Assembly: GCA_026014665.1 (NCBI GenBank)
Contig: JAOZHX010000004.1
Span: forward strand, 1 to 64,000
Direction of reading: 5' to 3'
DNA from: Candidatus Bathyarchaeota archaeon
Lineage (GTDB): Archaea; Thermoproteota; Bathyarchaeia; Bathyarchaeales; Bathycorpusculaceae
DNA: 64,000 nt
Shown: positions 9,026 through 17,770 of the stretch, piece after piece
Position numbering within the stretch: position 1 is the stretch's first letter
Layout of the letters: the number at the start of each line of letters is the position of its first letter
Made by a program: the position numbers and the translations under genes
The notes under the pieces: generated by a model
What the model was told of the DNA's origin: nothing
The model's database searches: none
Seen by the model: the letters and a program-made list of their open reading frames with translations, nothing else

Positions 9026-9567
9026 AATAAACCCTGCTAACGGATAATCTACATTACCTTAAATTTAAAAATCACCGTAGAACAACCACTTCTACATCAA
9101 ACGCATGACAACTCAAAGGTTTTCGTTATACTTCTTCAATAACTTGATGAATACTCTATGAGAACTCGATTACCCAATTGCTTGTATCCGAGTGAATCAA
9201 AATTTATATGCGCAGGGTTCTGTGTGGATTAACAGGTGCAGGGTTGGAAGACTCATGCCCAGCCTGCGTTAAACTATTGTACTCAGGGGGTCTTGTGTAA
9301 AAAAATCAAACGATGCATGCCGCCACACCCACACAAAAACCGTTTTAAACTTTAAATAAGGGGCTATAGAAAAAAATCGCTTCAGCACCGTCCTCTTCTT
9401 CGCTGGAACTTGTGTTTTAGCTTTGATACTACGACAATACGTATAGTCACGGTGATTATCATCCTTAGAATATCCATGGCAAAACAAGCTCTAGGCATTG
9501 CAGCATGGAAACTAAAGCCAAAATTAAAAAGTGGCAGACATCAATGTCCCATCGATAATATTTTTAA
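9026..9567. other. Intergenic region, about 540 bp
   Basis: I find no convincing gene on either strand between the hypF leader and hsp20. A 14-base exact match to the 36.4-kb repeat (CCGCCACACCCACA at about 9319) lies in the middle and might be a remnant of a third copy of that element, but it is short enough to be chance. Confidence 0.4.
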
Positions 9568-9583
9568 CAATAAATTTATTGGA
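9568..9583 (+). promoter_or_regulatory. Probable TATA box of the hsp20 gene
   Basis: The A/T-rich core AATAAATTTATT lies 33-48 bases before the preferred ATG at 9616, which would place the transcription start around 9600-9605 and leave a leader of roughly 15 nt holding the ribosome site GGTGAT at 9606-9611. Inferred from spacing only. Confidence 0.5.
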
Positions 9584-9615
9584 TTGAAAAACCCACATAA
9601 AGATGGTGATTGCCA

Positions 9616-10209
9616 ATGTCTGACAGCGAAGATTTCCCTGAATGGTTCAGAAAACGCCATTCGCATTCGAGAGACCCGTTCTTCGGCGACATCGATGCGA
9701 TGTTCCGAGAAATGGAGCGGATGATGGATGAAGAAATGAAAAACTTTACCGAAAGAATCCCAAAAGAATACGTAAAGGAGCGCAAACTCCCCGACGGCAG
9801 CACCGTTAAGGAGCTAGGTCCATTCGTGTATGGTTACAGCATGAAAATCGGTCCTGATGGGAAGCCTGAAATCCAAGAGTTCGGCAACCTCAAGAAAGGA
9901 CTCAGAGGCCCGCCACAAGTCAAGGAAGAACGTGAACCTCTCATTGATATAGTGGAGACTAACGGTGTAGTGCGAGTGGTGGCTGAGTTGCCTGGCGTGG
10001 AGAAGACTGACATAAAACTGCATGGGACTGAGGATTCCTTGGAAATTTCCGTTGATACCCCACAATACAAATACTACAAAGAAGTCCAACTACCCGTAAA
10101 AGTAAGCGTGAGAGAGGCAACTTCAACCTACAAGAACGGCGTGCTCGAAGTGGTGCTTCCCAAAGCGGAGCCATCCAACCCCAAAGGCGAACCAATCAAC
10201 ATAGGCTAA
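9616..10209 (+). CDS. Small heat-shock protein, Hsp20/alpha-crystallin family
   Basis: A protein of 197 residues. The C-terminal half is an alpha-crystallin domain (ELPGVEKTDIKLHGTEDSLE, then YKNGVLEVVLPKAEP), which forms oligomers that hold unfolded proteins. The N-terminal 60 residues are highly charged with repeated Met/Glu/Asp (AMFREMERMMDEEMKNF), as in the archaeal variant of the family. The ATG at 9616 follows GGTGATTG at good spacing; a TTG at 9610 is in frame but lies inside that site. Probably monocistronic or paired with the SWIM protein 55 bases downstream. Confidence 0.9.
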   Translation: MSDSEDFPEWFRKRHSHSRDPFFGDIDAMFREMERMMDEEMKNFTERIPKEYVKERKLPDGSTVKELGPFVYGYSMKIGPDGKPEIQEFGNLKKGLRGPPQVKEEREPLIDIVETNGVVRVVAELPGVEKTDIKLHGTEDSLEISVDTPQYKYYKEVQLPVKVSVREATSTYKNGVLEVVLPKAEPSNPKGEPINIG

Positions 10210-10264
10210 ACTGCTCCTCATCTTTCCCCGTCTCTATTCCATATTTCAAAGTGCTAGAGTAACA

Positions 10265-10675
10265 ATGAATGATAATTCCGAAATCGACACGTTAAACGCC
10301 ATTTGTCGGCAAGCCAAAACAGCAGGCAAACTTTCAGGTGACAACCTTACACGGCTCTATGAGCTTTTTGGATCTAGATTCACCAAGGCGCTCGATGCTT
10401 TAAAAGAGGGGCGTGTGAAAAAATATAGTTTTAAACCCAGCGGCAGGACGGTTTGGATTGTGGTAGGCAGAGAACGAGACTACCTCATCATGCCTGAAGC
10501 TGAGTTTTGCACCTGCGATGACTTCTACTTCCGGGTGCTAGACAAAAAAGTACACATGTGTTACCACTTGCTTACTCAAAAGATCGCCGCAAACTTGGGT
10601 TGGTTTGAACCCATCGAGGAAAACGATGCTTGTTTTGACATGTTGATGAAGGAGTGGAAAAAAGCTACTCCTTAA
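10265..10675 (+). CDS. SWIM zinc-finger protein
   Basis: A protein of 136 residues whose centre carries a SWIM-type metal site: FCTCDDFYFRVLDKKVHMCY followed by His, that is C-x-C-x13-C-x-H. SWIM domains bind DNA or protein partners. The preceding beta strands (YSFKPSGRTVWIVVGRERDY) and the short helical C-terminus are typical of free-standing archaeal SWIM proteins (COG5431-like), which have no established function. ATG at 10265 with no competing start. Confidence 0.75.
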   Translation: MNDNSEIDTLNAICRQAKTAGKLSGDNLTRLYELFGSRFTKALDALKEGRVKKYSFKPSGRTVWIVVGRERDYLIMPEAEFCTCDDFYFRVLDKKVHMCYHLLTQKIAANLGWFEPIEENDACFDMLMKEWKKATP

Positions 10676-10720
10676 ATATGAAGATGTTACAACAATATGG
10701 TAAATGCAAGAGGAACCTCG

Positions 10721-10843
10721 ATGGATTTAGGCGCATACTTCGTAACACTCCAATACATATTGATGGGCTCAACGTTCATTGCTCTAATCCTAATCTTCCT
10801 GTATGCTTACTACGGCAAGGAAGAAGAGCTAACAAACGAGTAA
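10721..10843 (+). CDS. Single-span membrane miniprotein, 40 residues
   Basis: The ATG at 10721, preceded by AAGAGGAAC, opens a 40-codon frame. It encodes a short polar start (MDLGAYFVTLQY), one hydrophobic helix (ILMGSTFIALILIFLYAYY) and a charged tail ending KEEELTNE. This is a standard layout for a small accessory subunit of a membrane complex, but no partner is evident. It ends nine bases before the convergent TIGR00304 gene. The composition and ribosome site make it more credible than the overlapping frame from 10654. Confidence 0.55.
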   Translation: MDLGAYFVTLQYILMGSTFIALILIFLYAYYGKEEELTNE

Positions 10844-10852
10844 ACCAACCCG

Positions 10853-11188
10853 TTATCTGCCCCTTCTGTTCATAACCAAAAACAAAAGAATGCTCAAAAC
10901 AGTAATGATTATACCAAGTAATATGAGCCATCCAGCGTTAGCTCCGGAACCGAACACGATGGGAATCGGACCGATGAGAATTATGCCTCCGATGTCTCCT
11001 GTCCCGCTCAGCAGCAAGATGGCAACCACTAAAATTGCCAAACCTATAAAGACTAAAGCGACACCCGCAAGGAGCAAACCGAACAATCGGCTTGAAACGC
11101 CTATGCCATCGCCCTCTCCCTCCTCGTTTTCTGTTTCTTGATTACGCGAATTATTTTTTATCTCAAAAACCAAAAGTAAACCACCCAT
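10853..11188 (-). CDS. TIGR00304/DUF131 family membrane protein (copy 2)
   Basis: About 111 residues: a charged N-terminus (NNSRNQETENEEGEGD), a long hydrophobic helix, then the family core GGIILIGPIPIVFGS followed by a second helix and a basic tail. This small two-span family is widespread in archaea and has no known function. The start is uncertain; the ATG at 11188 overlaps the upstream paralogue by 31 bases and a TTG start inside the helix is possible. Tandem with copy 1. Confidence 0.7.
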   Translation of the reverse strand: MGGLLLVFEIKNNSRNQETENEEGEGDGIGVSSRLFGLLLAGVALVFIGLAILVVAILLLSGTGDIGGIILIGPIPIVFGSGANAGWLILLGIIITVLSILLFLVMNRRGR

Positions 11189-11418
11189 AGAATAAATAAG
11201 GCAACAGTAAGCGCTAAAGCCATGGCTAACACCGTCTTCACTGACTTCTTGTCTGTTCCAAAGATGATTGGAATCGGACCGACCATGATTACGCCTGCGC
11301 CCTTCACCTTGCCCTTCCTTCCGCCGCCAGTGGAAGCTAAAATGATGGCTGCAACCATAATAGCAATCCCAATGATGATTAATGCTATGCCCAGCCCAAA
11401 GAGAACTGTGAAGTCCAC
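11158..11418 (-). CDS. TIGR00304/DUF131 family membrane protein (copy 1)
   Basis: A protein of 86 residues with two transmembrane helices flanking a loop with the family core GVIMVGPIPIIFGTDKKS. It is a clear paralogue of the next gene, which shares GPIPI(V/I)FG and the LFGL start, so a tandem duplication is likely. It lacks the acidic N-terminal extension of copy 2. Function unknown. Confidence 0.75.
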   Translation of the reverse strand: MDFTVLFGLGIALIIIGIAIMVAAIILASTGGGRKGKVKGAGVIMVGPIPIIFGTDKKSVKTVLAMALALTVALFILWVVYFWFLR

Positions 11419-11532
11419 TGTCTTTCTCAGCGCTCCACATAGAAATGCTTAAGCCTAAATAATAAACGTAACAGGAAACATAGGAAACGCAAGAATTAAA
11501 AGCGCCAGTTTCCCTCTATCGTGTCGGCGCAC

Positions 11533-12375
11533 ATGACCACCACCCAAGATCTCATCGAAGAAATCCTCTCAAAGAATTCCCAGCTAAGTCGAGAGCAACT
11601 TATAGAGAGGCTGGCGGCTGAAAGAGCTCGGTTAGGCGGTTTATTGGAGGATGAGACGCTTTTGCGGTTGATAGCAGCAAAATTCGGCGTCTGTGTGAAG
11701 CAGAACTCTTTTCACAACAGCGGAGTGCTCTCGACAAGCCGTTTATTCGCAGGTTTAAACGATGTCACGGTGGCAGGACATTTAGTCGCTGTTTTTCCAG
11801 TAAAAACCTTTGAGGGCGCTGAGAAGTCAGGTAAGTTTGCAACGTTAATTTTGGCTGATAGCGAGGGTCTTTTAAGGGTGGTGCTGTGGAATGAGAAAGC
11901 GGATTTGATTGCAGAAGGCAAGCTTATTGCTGGGCAATCAATCAAGTTATTGCATGGTTACACAAGGCTTGATCGCTTTGGCAAAACTGAGCTACATCTG
12001 AGTAGCAAAAGCCAAATAGAAGTTGAAGCAAAAGCAAAAACCAGCGATCATCCATCGCTTGAAAAGTTTGCGACAAAAATAAACGCCTTAAACAACCAAT
12101 CCAGCAACGTGCTGCTTTGCGGAGTCGTAACCGAAGTCTTTTCCAAGAAGACATTCACTCGAGGCGACCAAAGCGATGGAAGCGTTCTGCGGTTTGTTTT
12201 GGCAGACGACTCGGGTAAGGTTGGGGTGGTGGCTTGGGATGAGAAGGCGATGGAACTGGAGAAAAATCTCCGAGTCAATGCTCATTTACTGCTTGTTAAC
12301 GCAAGGGTGAAAGAAGCGCCCAATGGTGGGTTGGAGGTCCACATAGACTCCAACACAGCTTTCAATTTTACATAA
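11533..12375 (+). CDS. RPA-like single-stranded DNA-binding protein (two OB folds)
   Basis: About 280 residues: a helical N-terminus, then an OB fold at roughly 80-165 (VTVAGHLVAVFPVKTFEGAE, ATLILADSEGLLRVVLWNEK) and a second at roughly 190-280 (LLCGVVTEVFSKKTFTRGD, LRFVLADDSGKVGVVAWDEK). Each OB fold has the RPA pattern of a strand with Asp-Ser/Asp-Gly followed by V-x-x-W. No zinc finger is seen. It likely protects ssDNA in replication or repair. ATG at 11533 and GTG at 11521 are both possible; neither has a good ribosome site, which would fit a leaderless transcript. Confidence 0.85.
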   Translation: MTTTQDLIEEILSKNSQLSREQLIERLAAERARLGGLLEDETLLRLIAAKFGVCVKQNSFHNSGVLSTSRLFAGLNDVTVAGHLVAVFPVKTFEGAEKSGKFATLILADSEGLLRVVLWNEKADLIAEGKLIAGQSIKLLHGYTRLDRFGKTELHLSSKSQIEVEAKAKTSDHPSLEKFATKINALNNQSSNVLLCGVVTEVFSKKTFTRGDQSDGSVLRFVLADDSGKVGVVAWDEKAMELEKNLRVNAHLLLVNARVKEAPNGGLEVHIDSNTAFNFT

Positions 12376-12414
12376 GCGCTCTACCTTGTTGACCACGGAT
12401 ATCTCGGCTGCAAT

Positions 12415-12897
12415 TTAATAGCGCAAATCTATGTCTTTGTCCACGCATTTCTTGCAGTACTCTTCAACCGTAGGGAGAATGGACTTCACCCTAGCTACAC
12501 GTTTCTGGCTTCCAATTTTTTCTCCCAACATAACAACGTCTTTGGGTTTGCTAAACCGCTCCTTTTTGCCGTCTTCACGCGTGCGCTCAACTTTTATGCA
12601 GTCGTCCACCATACAGTTGAGTACGCAGGCGCCGCAGTAAACACAGAGATCCTGAGTAACTCCGATTCCGCTGTTGGTCCAGTATAGTGCGTTGGTTGGA
12701 CAGGCTTTGATACAGAGTTTACATTGGCCTCCCACGCATGTGAACTTGTTGATGTTAATGGTGCCTTCCTTGAAGATTTCTTTTACACCTGTAGGCTCTA
12801 AGAGTTCTTTTCGACGCTTCTTTTTTTCAGCCTCAGCACTGCTTTCTTGCGAGAGCAAGCCGAAAATGTCGATGGAAGAAGCGTCTTTTTGGGGCAT
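12415..12897 (-). CDS. 4Fe-4S dicluster ferredoxin-like protein
   Basis: A protein of 160 residues. The N-terminal 50 are charged and helical (AEKKKRRKELLE). The core has two cluster motifs: CVGGQCKLCIKACPTNAL and CVYCGACVLNCMVDDC, followed by a basic segment and a C-terminus with two further cysteines (CKKCVDKD). The first motif has C-x4-C-x2-C-x3-CP and the second C-x2-C-x2-C-x3-C. Probably an electron carrier or a subunit of a larger complex; the extensions are unlike free ferredoxins. Divergent from the next oxidoreductase gene, 160-170 bases away. Confidence 0.75.
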   Translation of the reverse strand: MPQKDASSIDIFGLLSQESSAEAEKKKRRKELLEPTGVKEIFKEGTININKFTCVGGQCKLCIKACPTNALYWTNSGIGVTQDLCVYCGACVLNCMVDDCIKVERTREDGKKERFSKPKDVVMLGEKIGSQKRVARVKSILPTVEEYCKKCVDKDIDLRY

Positions 12898-13069
12898 TTG
12901 GAACCACGGCTGAAGTTTCCTTTAACATACGTTTTGTCGATATAATTACTTATCTAGTCAAGTAAAGATTTTGAGACATTAAACTCTGAATTATTCGGGC
13001 GTTCTGATGCTAAAGCCTATTATTGCCTTGCGCCTAATATTGTCTGCAACTTAAGAGTTGGTCGGTAAC

Positions 13070-14020
13070 TTGCCTAAACCGAAATTCGGAGTGTTTCTTC
13101 CTTTCTATGCTTTCCAAGCCCTCACTCCAAACATGTACTACGACCATCTAAGGGAGGTTGTGTTGGAATGCGAAAAGCTTGGTTATGCCTCAGTTTGGCT
13201 TGATGACCATTTAATGTATGGCAACTGGCAAATTCTTGAGCCCTGGACCACACTTTCGGCGCTGTCATCTTTGACGAGCAAGATACGGTTGGGCACCATG
13301 GTTACCTGCAGCGCCCACAGAAACCCTGCATTGCTCGCCAAAACCGCTGCAACCCTAGATGTCATATCTCATGGTAGGTTAGAATTCGGCGTCGGCGCAG
13401 GCGTCCAAGAAAACGAGCACATCGCCTATGGTTTTGATTTCCCCAAACTAAACCAAAGAGTGGAGCGGTTGTTTGAAGCTTTGGAAGTAATAATCCGGTT
13501 GTGGACTCAACCTAAGGCAAATTATTCAGGAAAATACTTCTCTCTCAAAGAAGCCATCTGTGAGCCTAAACCCCTCCAAAGCCCCTACCCGCCTATAACG
13601 ATAGGGGGGATCAGCGACAAAACGGTCAAAGTCGCTGCTCAGTTTGCAGATAGATGTGATTGGGGCTTTTTGCCAACAATAGATGCTTACAAGCAAAAAA
13701 CGGCGTTGCTACAGCAGAACTGCAGAGCGGTCGGCAGAGACTTTGATGAAATTGAACGTTCCTGCTGGCCCGCAGGCCAAATCATAGTTGCACAAACCAA
13801 AGCAGAAGTAGCTGAGAAAATCTCAAGGTTTAAACCGGCAAACCATAGGTTGGAAGATTTCCTAAAAACTACTTTGGGGGGAACACCCGATGTGATCTAT
13901 GAGCAGCTGCAAACTTACGTTGAGTTGGGTGTTTCCTACTTTATGCTGTTTTTCGCTGATTTACCTCGTTTCGATAGCTTGCGGTTGTTCTCCGAAACTA
14001 TCATTAAACCTTATCTTTAG
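13070..14020 (+). CDS. Luciferase-like (LLM class) flavin- or F420-dependent oxidoreductase
   Basis: A TIM-barrel protein of about 316 residues with family signatures: FGVFLPFYAFQ at the start, YASVWLDDHLM, LGTMVTCSAHRNPALLAKTA, TLDVISHGRLEFGVGAG, and PITIGGIS. Archaeal members usually use F420 as hydride carrier. The substrate cannot be told. The TTG at 13070 gives a standard N-terminus and has GGTCGG just upstream; a TTG at 13058 would add four residues. The stop overlaps the convergent HExxH gene by four bases. Confidence 0.85.
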   Translation: MPKPKFGVFLPFYAFQALTPNMYYDHLREVVLECEKLGYASVWLDDHLMYGNWQILEPWTTLSALSSLTSKIRLGTMVTCSAHRNPALLAKTAATLDVISHGRLEFGVGAGVQENEHIAYGFDFPKLNQRVERLFEALEVIIRLWTQPKANYSGKYFSLKEAICEPKPLQSPYPPITIGGISDKTVKVAAQFADRCDWGFLPTIDAYKQKTALLQQNCRAVGRDFDEIERSCWPAGQIIVAQTKAEVAEKISRFKPANHRLEDFLKTTLGGTPDVIYEQLQTYVELGVSYFMLFFADLPRFDSLRLFSETIIKPYL

Positions 14021-14367
14021 AGGTCTCCTCGGGCAATATGTGATAGCTCATGTACGAGGATTTCTTTTAAGCTATGATAGGGGGTTTTTCTAACTAGGAT
14101 AAAGTAATCGGCACCCTCAGATTCATCAGCGTTAAACACACATGCATCTGTGCCTTTAGTTGGGAGGATTCTGCCCCATTCTTCGATCTCTCGCAGACTG
14201 TCCTCGCGGCAACGTCGATGCTCTAAAACATGATTAAAATCTTCATCGCTTAATTCCAATGCTTTCACGTTTGGAAACGGTCTACTGCTAAGCGTTTTCC
14301 ATACAGCTAAGAGTTGCCGCTTGGGGATAGGTTTTGCTTTCGTTTGGATCCCTTCAACTAAAACCAT
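14017..14367 (-). CDS. Small putative zinc metallopeptidase with C-terminal HExxH
   Basis: A protein of 116 residues ending in VHELSHIARGDL, so a HExxH zinc-binding motif lies within 12 residues of the C-terminus. The preceding strand (DYFILVRKTPYHSLKEIL) and helix match a minimal metzincin/gluzincin-like core. The third ligand usually found after the motif could be the terminal Asp of GDL. It may be a stand-alone minimal protease or an inactive relic. No partner is apparent; convergent with the luciferase-like gene. Confidence 0.55.
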   Translation of the reverse strand: MVLVEGIQTKAKPIPKRQLLAVWKTLSSRPFPNVKALELSDEDFNHVLEHRRCREDSLREIEEWGRILPTKGTDACVFNADESEGADYFILVRKTPYHSLKEILVHELSHIARGDL

Positions 14368-14633
14368 GACTATTCGCTTCTAAATTTTTTCGGCAGACGC
14401 AAAATGCTCTCTAACGGGGAAGCGTATTGCCTAAAAATCATTTTGTTTTAGAGAGTAAAAGTGTTTGCAGTTGTATCGAAACTACAACAAAACAAGTGAT
14501 TTTGTAATAGACCACAACAGCAAGCAGCTAGTCGAAATTAAAAACTTTATAGAGTTTTATGGGTGGTGCCTTGGGAAATTGGATTCGTTTGGTTTTTTGT
14601 TCTTTCCAATGAAAAAATTGTAATACTGTATTC
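14368..14633. other. Intergenic A/T-rich region, no gene seen
   Basis: No open frame with coding character on either strand. It holds A/T-rich tracts and short T runs but no clear promoter or hairpin. It leads into the repeat at 14634. Confidence 0.5.
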
Positions 14634-14880
14634 ATATTCACTTCAATGGACGCTTGCATCGTAAGCTTTTATGTGGGTGTGACGGTTTTGCGACTGCCAC
14701 AAGACAGCAGAAGAAATCAATTGCTTTTTGGGATGGCAACCCAATCCAACGCCTGTTATGGTGTGGCAAAAGCCAATCACACCACACGTTCTGCATAGCT
14801 CTATGTTGAAAGCACCGCGGTGTGAGTGTGGAGACATGCTGAATGTTCTTAAACTTGCACATAAAAAAAGGAAAAAACGT
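14634..14880. repeat. Dispersed repeat, copy A (partner at 36437-36680)
   Basis: About 240 bp clearly related to a second segment at 36.4-36.7 kb. Both share CTTCAATGGA, CTTGCATC.TAAGCTTTT, TGTGGGTGTG.CGGTTTT, GGTGTGGC, GTGTGGAG and a purine-rich end in the same order. Overall similarity is moderate, so the copies are old. On the minus strand copy A keeps an open frame with Cys/His motifs (next entry), while copy B carries a stop and an indel in it. Confidence 0.6.
14643..14837 (-). CDS. Possible small Cys/His-rich protein within repeat copy A
   Basis: A frame of 64 residues, with LCRTCGVIGFCHT, G-x-G-C-H-PKKQ, AVLWQSQNRHTH in order. In copy B the matching minus-strand frame reads ICTACGEKHGRHT, then KRCKPKKQ and ATMWQ before a stop. 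Conservation of C-x2-CG, HT, C-x-PKKQ and WQ between diverged copies suggests that this strand was once coding for a small zinc-binding protein. The + strand frames also stay open and are partly conserved, so the assignment is tentative. Confidence 0.3.
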   Translation of the reverse strand: MSPHSHRGAFNIELCRTCGVIGFCHTITGVGLGCHPKKQLISSAVLWQSQNRHTHIKAYDASVH

Positions 14881-15024
14881 CGTCAAAAGAAATGAACGTT
14901 AAAGAGGAGAGCCTACATAGTTTGAACTGCTTATCCGTCAATTTTTTTTGTCTGAAAGGAGCATTTTTTGCGTAAATAATATATCCATCTGCATACTTTT
15001 CGATTGGCATCAAGGTAGGCTACT

Positions 15025-16527
15025 TTGTCTAAACAGGGCAGGACTCGAACGGTAGAAGAGATTAACGAGAAAATCCGCAAGGGAGACGCCCAAGTTTTAA
15101 CCGCTGAGGAAATGAAGCGGCTAGTGGAAAGCAGCGGCGTCGAAGTTGCGTTCAAAGAAGTTGATGTGGTTACAACTGGCACGTTTGGGGCTATGTGCAG
15201 TTCAGGCGCAGTTATTAATTTGGGACATTCCGATCCACCCATCAAAATAGACCATGCATGGATTAACGATGTGGAAGTGTGTCATCCAGGAGCAGCCGTC
15301 GACCTCTTCATAGGTGCCACCAACATGTCTGAAAAAAAGCCTTTTGAATACGGCGGTGGACACGTTATCGCAGATTTGGTGGCTGGCAAAGAGGTTGAAC
15401 TGCGAGCTACCGCATATGGAACCGATTGCTATCCACGCACTTCAATAAAAACCACCTTGACCAAGGATGACTTAAACCAGTTTTACCTGCTCAATTTTCG
15501 CAACAGCTACCAACGCTACAACTGCGCCGTCAACGGCAGTGACGAAATCATCTACACCTACATGAGCAAACTGCTGCCTCGGATGCGAAACGCCACATTC
15601 TCGGGCGCAGGCGAACTCAATCCGCTCATGAATGACCCAGATTATGAAACCATGGGAATGGGAACCCGTATTTTCCTTGGTGGAGCACAAGGCTACATTA
15701 TCGGCGAAGGCACCCAGCACAGTCCCAAAAACCTCAACGGCACCTTAATGGTTAAAGGCGATGCAAAAAAAATGTCGCCAGAGTTCCTGCAGGGAGCCTC
15801 CTTCACCAAATACGGCACCTCGTTGTACGTCGGGTTAGGCGTTCCCATACCCATTCTTAACGAGGGGTTAGCCAAGAAAACCGCTATACGTGACAGCGAA
15901 ATCTTCACCGACATAATAGACTACAGTGTCCCGCGTCGTGACCGCCCCAAGTTAGGGCAAGTCAGCTATAAAGAGCTTAAGTCAGGCTCAATCATCGTGA
16001 ATGGCAAAAAAGTCCGTGTTAGCTCGCTCTCAAGTCTCAAGATGGCAAAAAAAGCCGCTTTGACACTCAAGACCTGGATTGAAGAAGGCACGTTCTTCTT
16101 AACCTCGCCCGTTGAGCGGTTGCCAACCAACACGGTTTTTAAGCCGATGAGGCAGACAGAGGAAATTCCCTTCGTTGTTAGCGTCATGCACCCAGCTGTC
16201 ACTTGCACGGAGGATGAGGACATCCGTGCCATCGCCGAGCGCATCGTCACCAAATCAGTCAACCACATAGTCGTGGTGGATGATTCCTGCAAACTTTTGG
16301 GTATTGTCACTTCATGGGACATCACGCGAGCTATGGCAGAGGGTAAGAAAGCCTTAGCCGACATAGAAACCCACAATGTAATCACCGCTAAACCTGATGA
16401 GCCGCTCGAGATTGCTTCAAAACGCATGGCACAACACAACATCTCCGCGTTGCCTGTGATTGATATTGAGAAACGGGTTTTGGGTATAGTCACCGCTGAA
16501 GACGTATCTAAGCTGTTAGGACGGTAA
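15025..16527 (+). CDS. L-aspartate-semialdehyde sulfurtransferase (DUF39 plus CBS pair)
   Basis: A protein of 500 residues. The first 360 are the DUF39 domain, with TGTFGAMCSSGA holding the predicted catalytic cysteine and TDCYPR a second conserved one. Residues 385-500 form two CBS domains (VTCTEDEDIRAIAERI, VITAKPDEPLEIASKRM), which usually bind adenosyl ligands and could make it responsive to SAM or ATP. Work in Methanosarcina (MA1821) shows that this family, with the NIL-ferredoxin partner, converts aspartate semialdehyde and sulfide to homocysteine. First gene of a three-gene unit. TTG start. Confidence 0.92.
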   Translation: MSKQGRTRTVEEINEKIRKGDAQVLTAEEMKRLVESSGVEVAFKEVDVVTTGTFGAMCSSGAVINLGHSDPPIKIDHAWINDVEVCHPGAAVDLFIGATNMSEKKPFEYGGGHVIADLVAGKEVELRATAYGTDCYPRTSIKTTLTKDDLNQFYLLNFRNSYQRYNCAVNGSDEIIYTYMSKLLPRMRNATFSGAGELNPLMNDPDYETMGMGTRIFLGGAQGYIIGEGTQHSPKNLNGTLMVKGDAKKMSPEFLQGASFTKYGTSLYVGLGVPIPILNEGLAKKTAIRDSEIFTDIIDYSVPRRDRPKLGQVSYKELKSGSIIVNGKKVRVSSLSSLKMAKKAALTLKTWIEEGTFFLTSPVERLPTNTVFKPMRQTEEIPFVVSVMHPAVTCTEDEDIRAIAERIVTKSVNHIVVVDDSCKLLGIVTSWDITRAMAEGKKALADIETHNVITAKPDEPLEIASKRMAQHNISALPVIDIEKRVLGIVTAEDVSKLLGR

Positions 16528-16531
16528 AAAA

Positions 16532-16966
16532 ATGGGAAGAATCCTAATTCGATTCAACGAAGAACAAGTTTCCGAACCGATTACAGCACAGATCATCATC
16601 GAATACAAAGTTCCCATGGCTATCTTAGCTGCACACGTAAACTCAAAAGGCGGAGAAATCCTAGTCGAAATCCCCGACGAGTCGCAAGAAGAAATAGTCA
16701 ACGCTTTTCGCAAACGAGGCGTAATCGTAACCGTTCCCAAACTCATCGAAGTAGATGCAGAAAAATGCTTCAGCTGCGGCAGCTGCGTTGCACTTTGCCC
16801 AGTCGAAGCCATAAGCCTAGACAAAGACTGCACCGTACGGTTTGATAAAGAGAAATGTGTCGGCAGCACCTGCAGCATATGCGTGGACGCTTGCCCTGCT
16901 CGAGCTATAAAATCTATTAAGCACAACGGTGACCGCTCAGCCAACAGCAGGGTCAAGAGAAATTGA
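16532..16966 (+). CDS. NIL-domain/4Fe-4S protein of homocysteine synthesis (MA1822-like)
   Basis: A protein of 144 residues. The N-terminal 75 form a NIL/ACT-like ligand-binding domain (ILIRFNEEQVSEPITAQI), the rest a dicluster ferredoxin with CFSCGSCVALCPVEAI and CVGSTCSICVDACPARAI. In Methanosarcina the homologue is the redox partner of the DUF39 sulfurtransferase and is needed for sulfide-dependent homocysteine formation. It follows that gene by four bases and overlaps the next by four, so all three are translated together. Confidence 0.92.
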   Translation: MGRILIRFNEEQVSEPITAQIIIEYKVPMAILAAHVNSKGGEILVEIPDESQEEIVNAFRKRGVIVTVPKLIEVDAEKCFSCGSCVALCPVEAISLDKDCTVRFDKEKCVGSTCSICVDACPARAIKSIKHNGDRSANSRVKRN

Positions 16967-17694
16967 ACAAAAACCTCCACAAAGAAACCTTTATCCTCAA
17001 AGAAACTCAATGCACGATTATTTCTGATAAGCAAGAAGCCATCAAAATCGCCAAGGAAACCATAAAGCACAACAGGCAAGAACTCGAACTCTACGTTCGA
17101 GCCAACCCCAAGTTTCTGCACACCCTAACCCCTATTCCAGCGCCGCCAAAACCCCTCATAGCAAAATTGATGGCAGAAGCCGCACAGAAAGCAGGTGTCG
17201 GGCCAATGGCGGCAGTGGCAGGAGCCATAGCAGATTTAGCCGTTGAAGACATGGTGAAAACAGGCTGCGAAGTGGCTGTGGTGGAGGACGGCGGCGAAAT
17301 CTCAGCCATCTCAAACCAACCCGTCGACGTGGCAGTTGCCGCTGGCGAGGAACCGCTTTCAAAACGCTTCGGCTTCCGACTCACCGAGTTTCCAATCGGC
17401 GTCGCCACCAGTTCAGGACGATATAGCCACGCACTAAGTTTTGGAGACGCCGAAGCCGCAGTCGTTTTTTGCAAAGGAGCCACTTTAGCTGATGCCGTAG
17501 CCACAGCCGTCGGCAATGTGGTTAAAGGTGAGAATGTTGAAGAGGCAATTCAAGCTGGCATGAAAACTGGTTTATCGGTTGAAGGGGTTGACGGCATCCT
17601 TGTAATTTATAGGGGACAAGTTGGCACGGCAGGAAAAACCCCACAGATGATAAAGATAAACCATAATCAAGAATATCTTATCGAAACACAATGA
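16963..17694 (+). CDS. UPF0280 family protein (ApbE-like, MA1715-like)
   Basis: A protein of 243 residues with Ala/Gly-rich core motifs GPMAAVAGAIADLAVE, VEDGGEIS and FPIGVATSSGRYSHAL. The fold is related to ApbE flavin transferases. In methanogens the homologue is genetically linked to sulfur assimilation into homocysteine, although its reaction is not settled. The TTG at 16963 overlaps the previous stop as TTGA. Last gene of the homocysteine unit; 120 bases separate it from the aromatic leader peptide. Confidence 0.88.
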   Translation: MNKNLHKETFILKETQCTIISDKQEAIKIAKETIKHNRQELELYVRANPKFLHTLTPIPAPPKPLIAKLMAEAAQKAGVGPMAAVAGAIADLAVEDMVKTGCEVAVVEDGGEISAISNQPVDVAVAAGEEPLSKRFGFRLTEFPIGVATSSGRYSHALSFGDAEAAVVFCKGATLADAVATAVGNVVKGENVEEAIQAGMKTGLSVEGVDGILVIYRGQVGTAGKTPQMIKINHNQEYLIETQ

Positions 17695-17770
17695 TCTTAC
17701 ATTTGATTAAAACCTAAAAACGCAAGGTAAAACCCACCGATTAGCCCTTAAACTGTAGCTCAAATCCGAA

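Noticed and set aside
9269-9487. A 72-residue minus-strand frame in the gap before hsp20
   Set aside because: Composition is not protein-like, there is no ribosome site or relative, and the DNA shows promoter-like A/T tracts instead.
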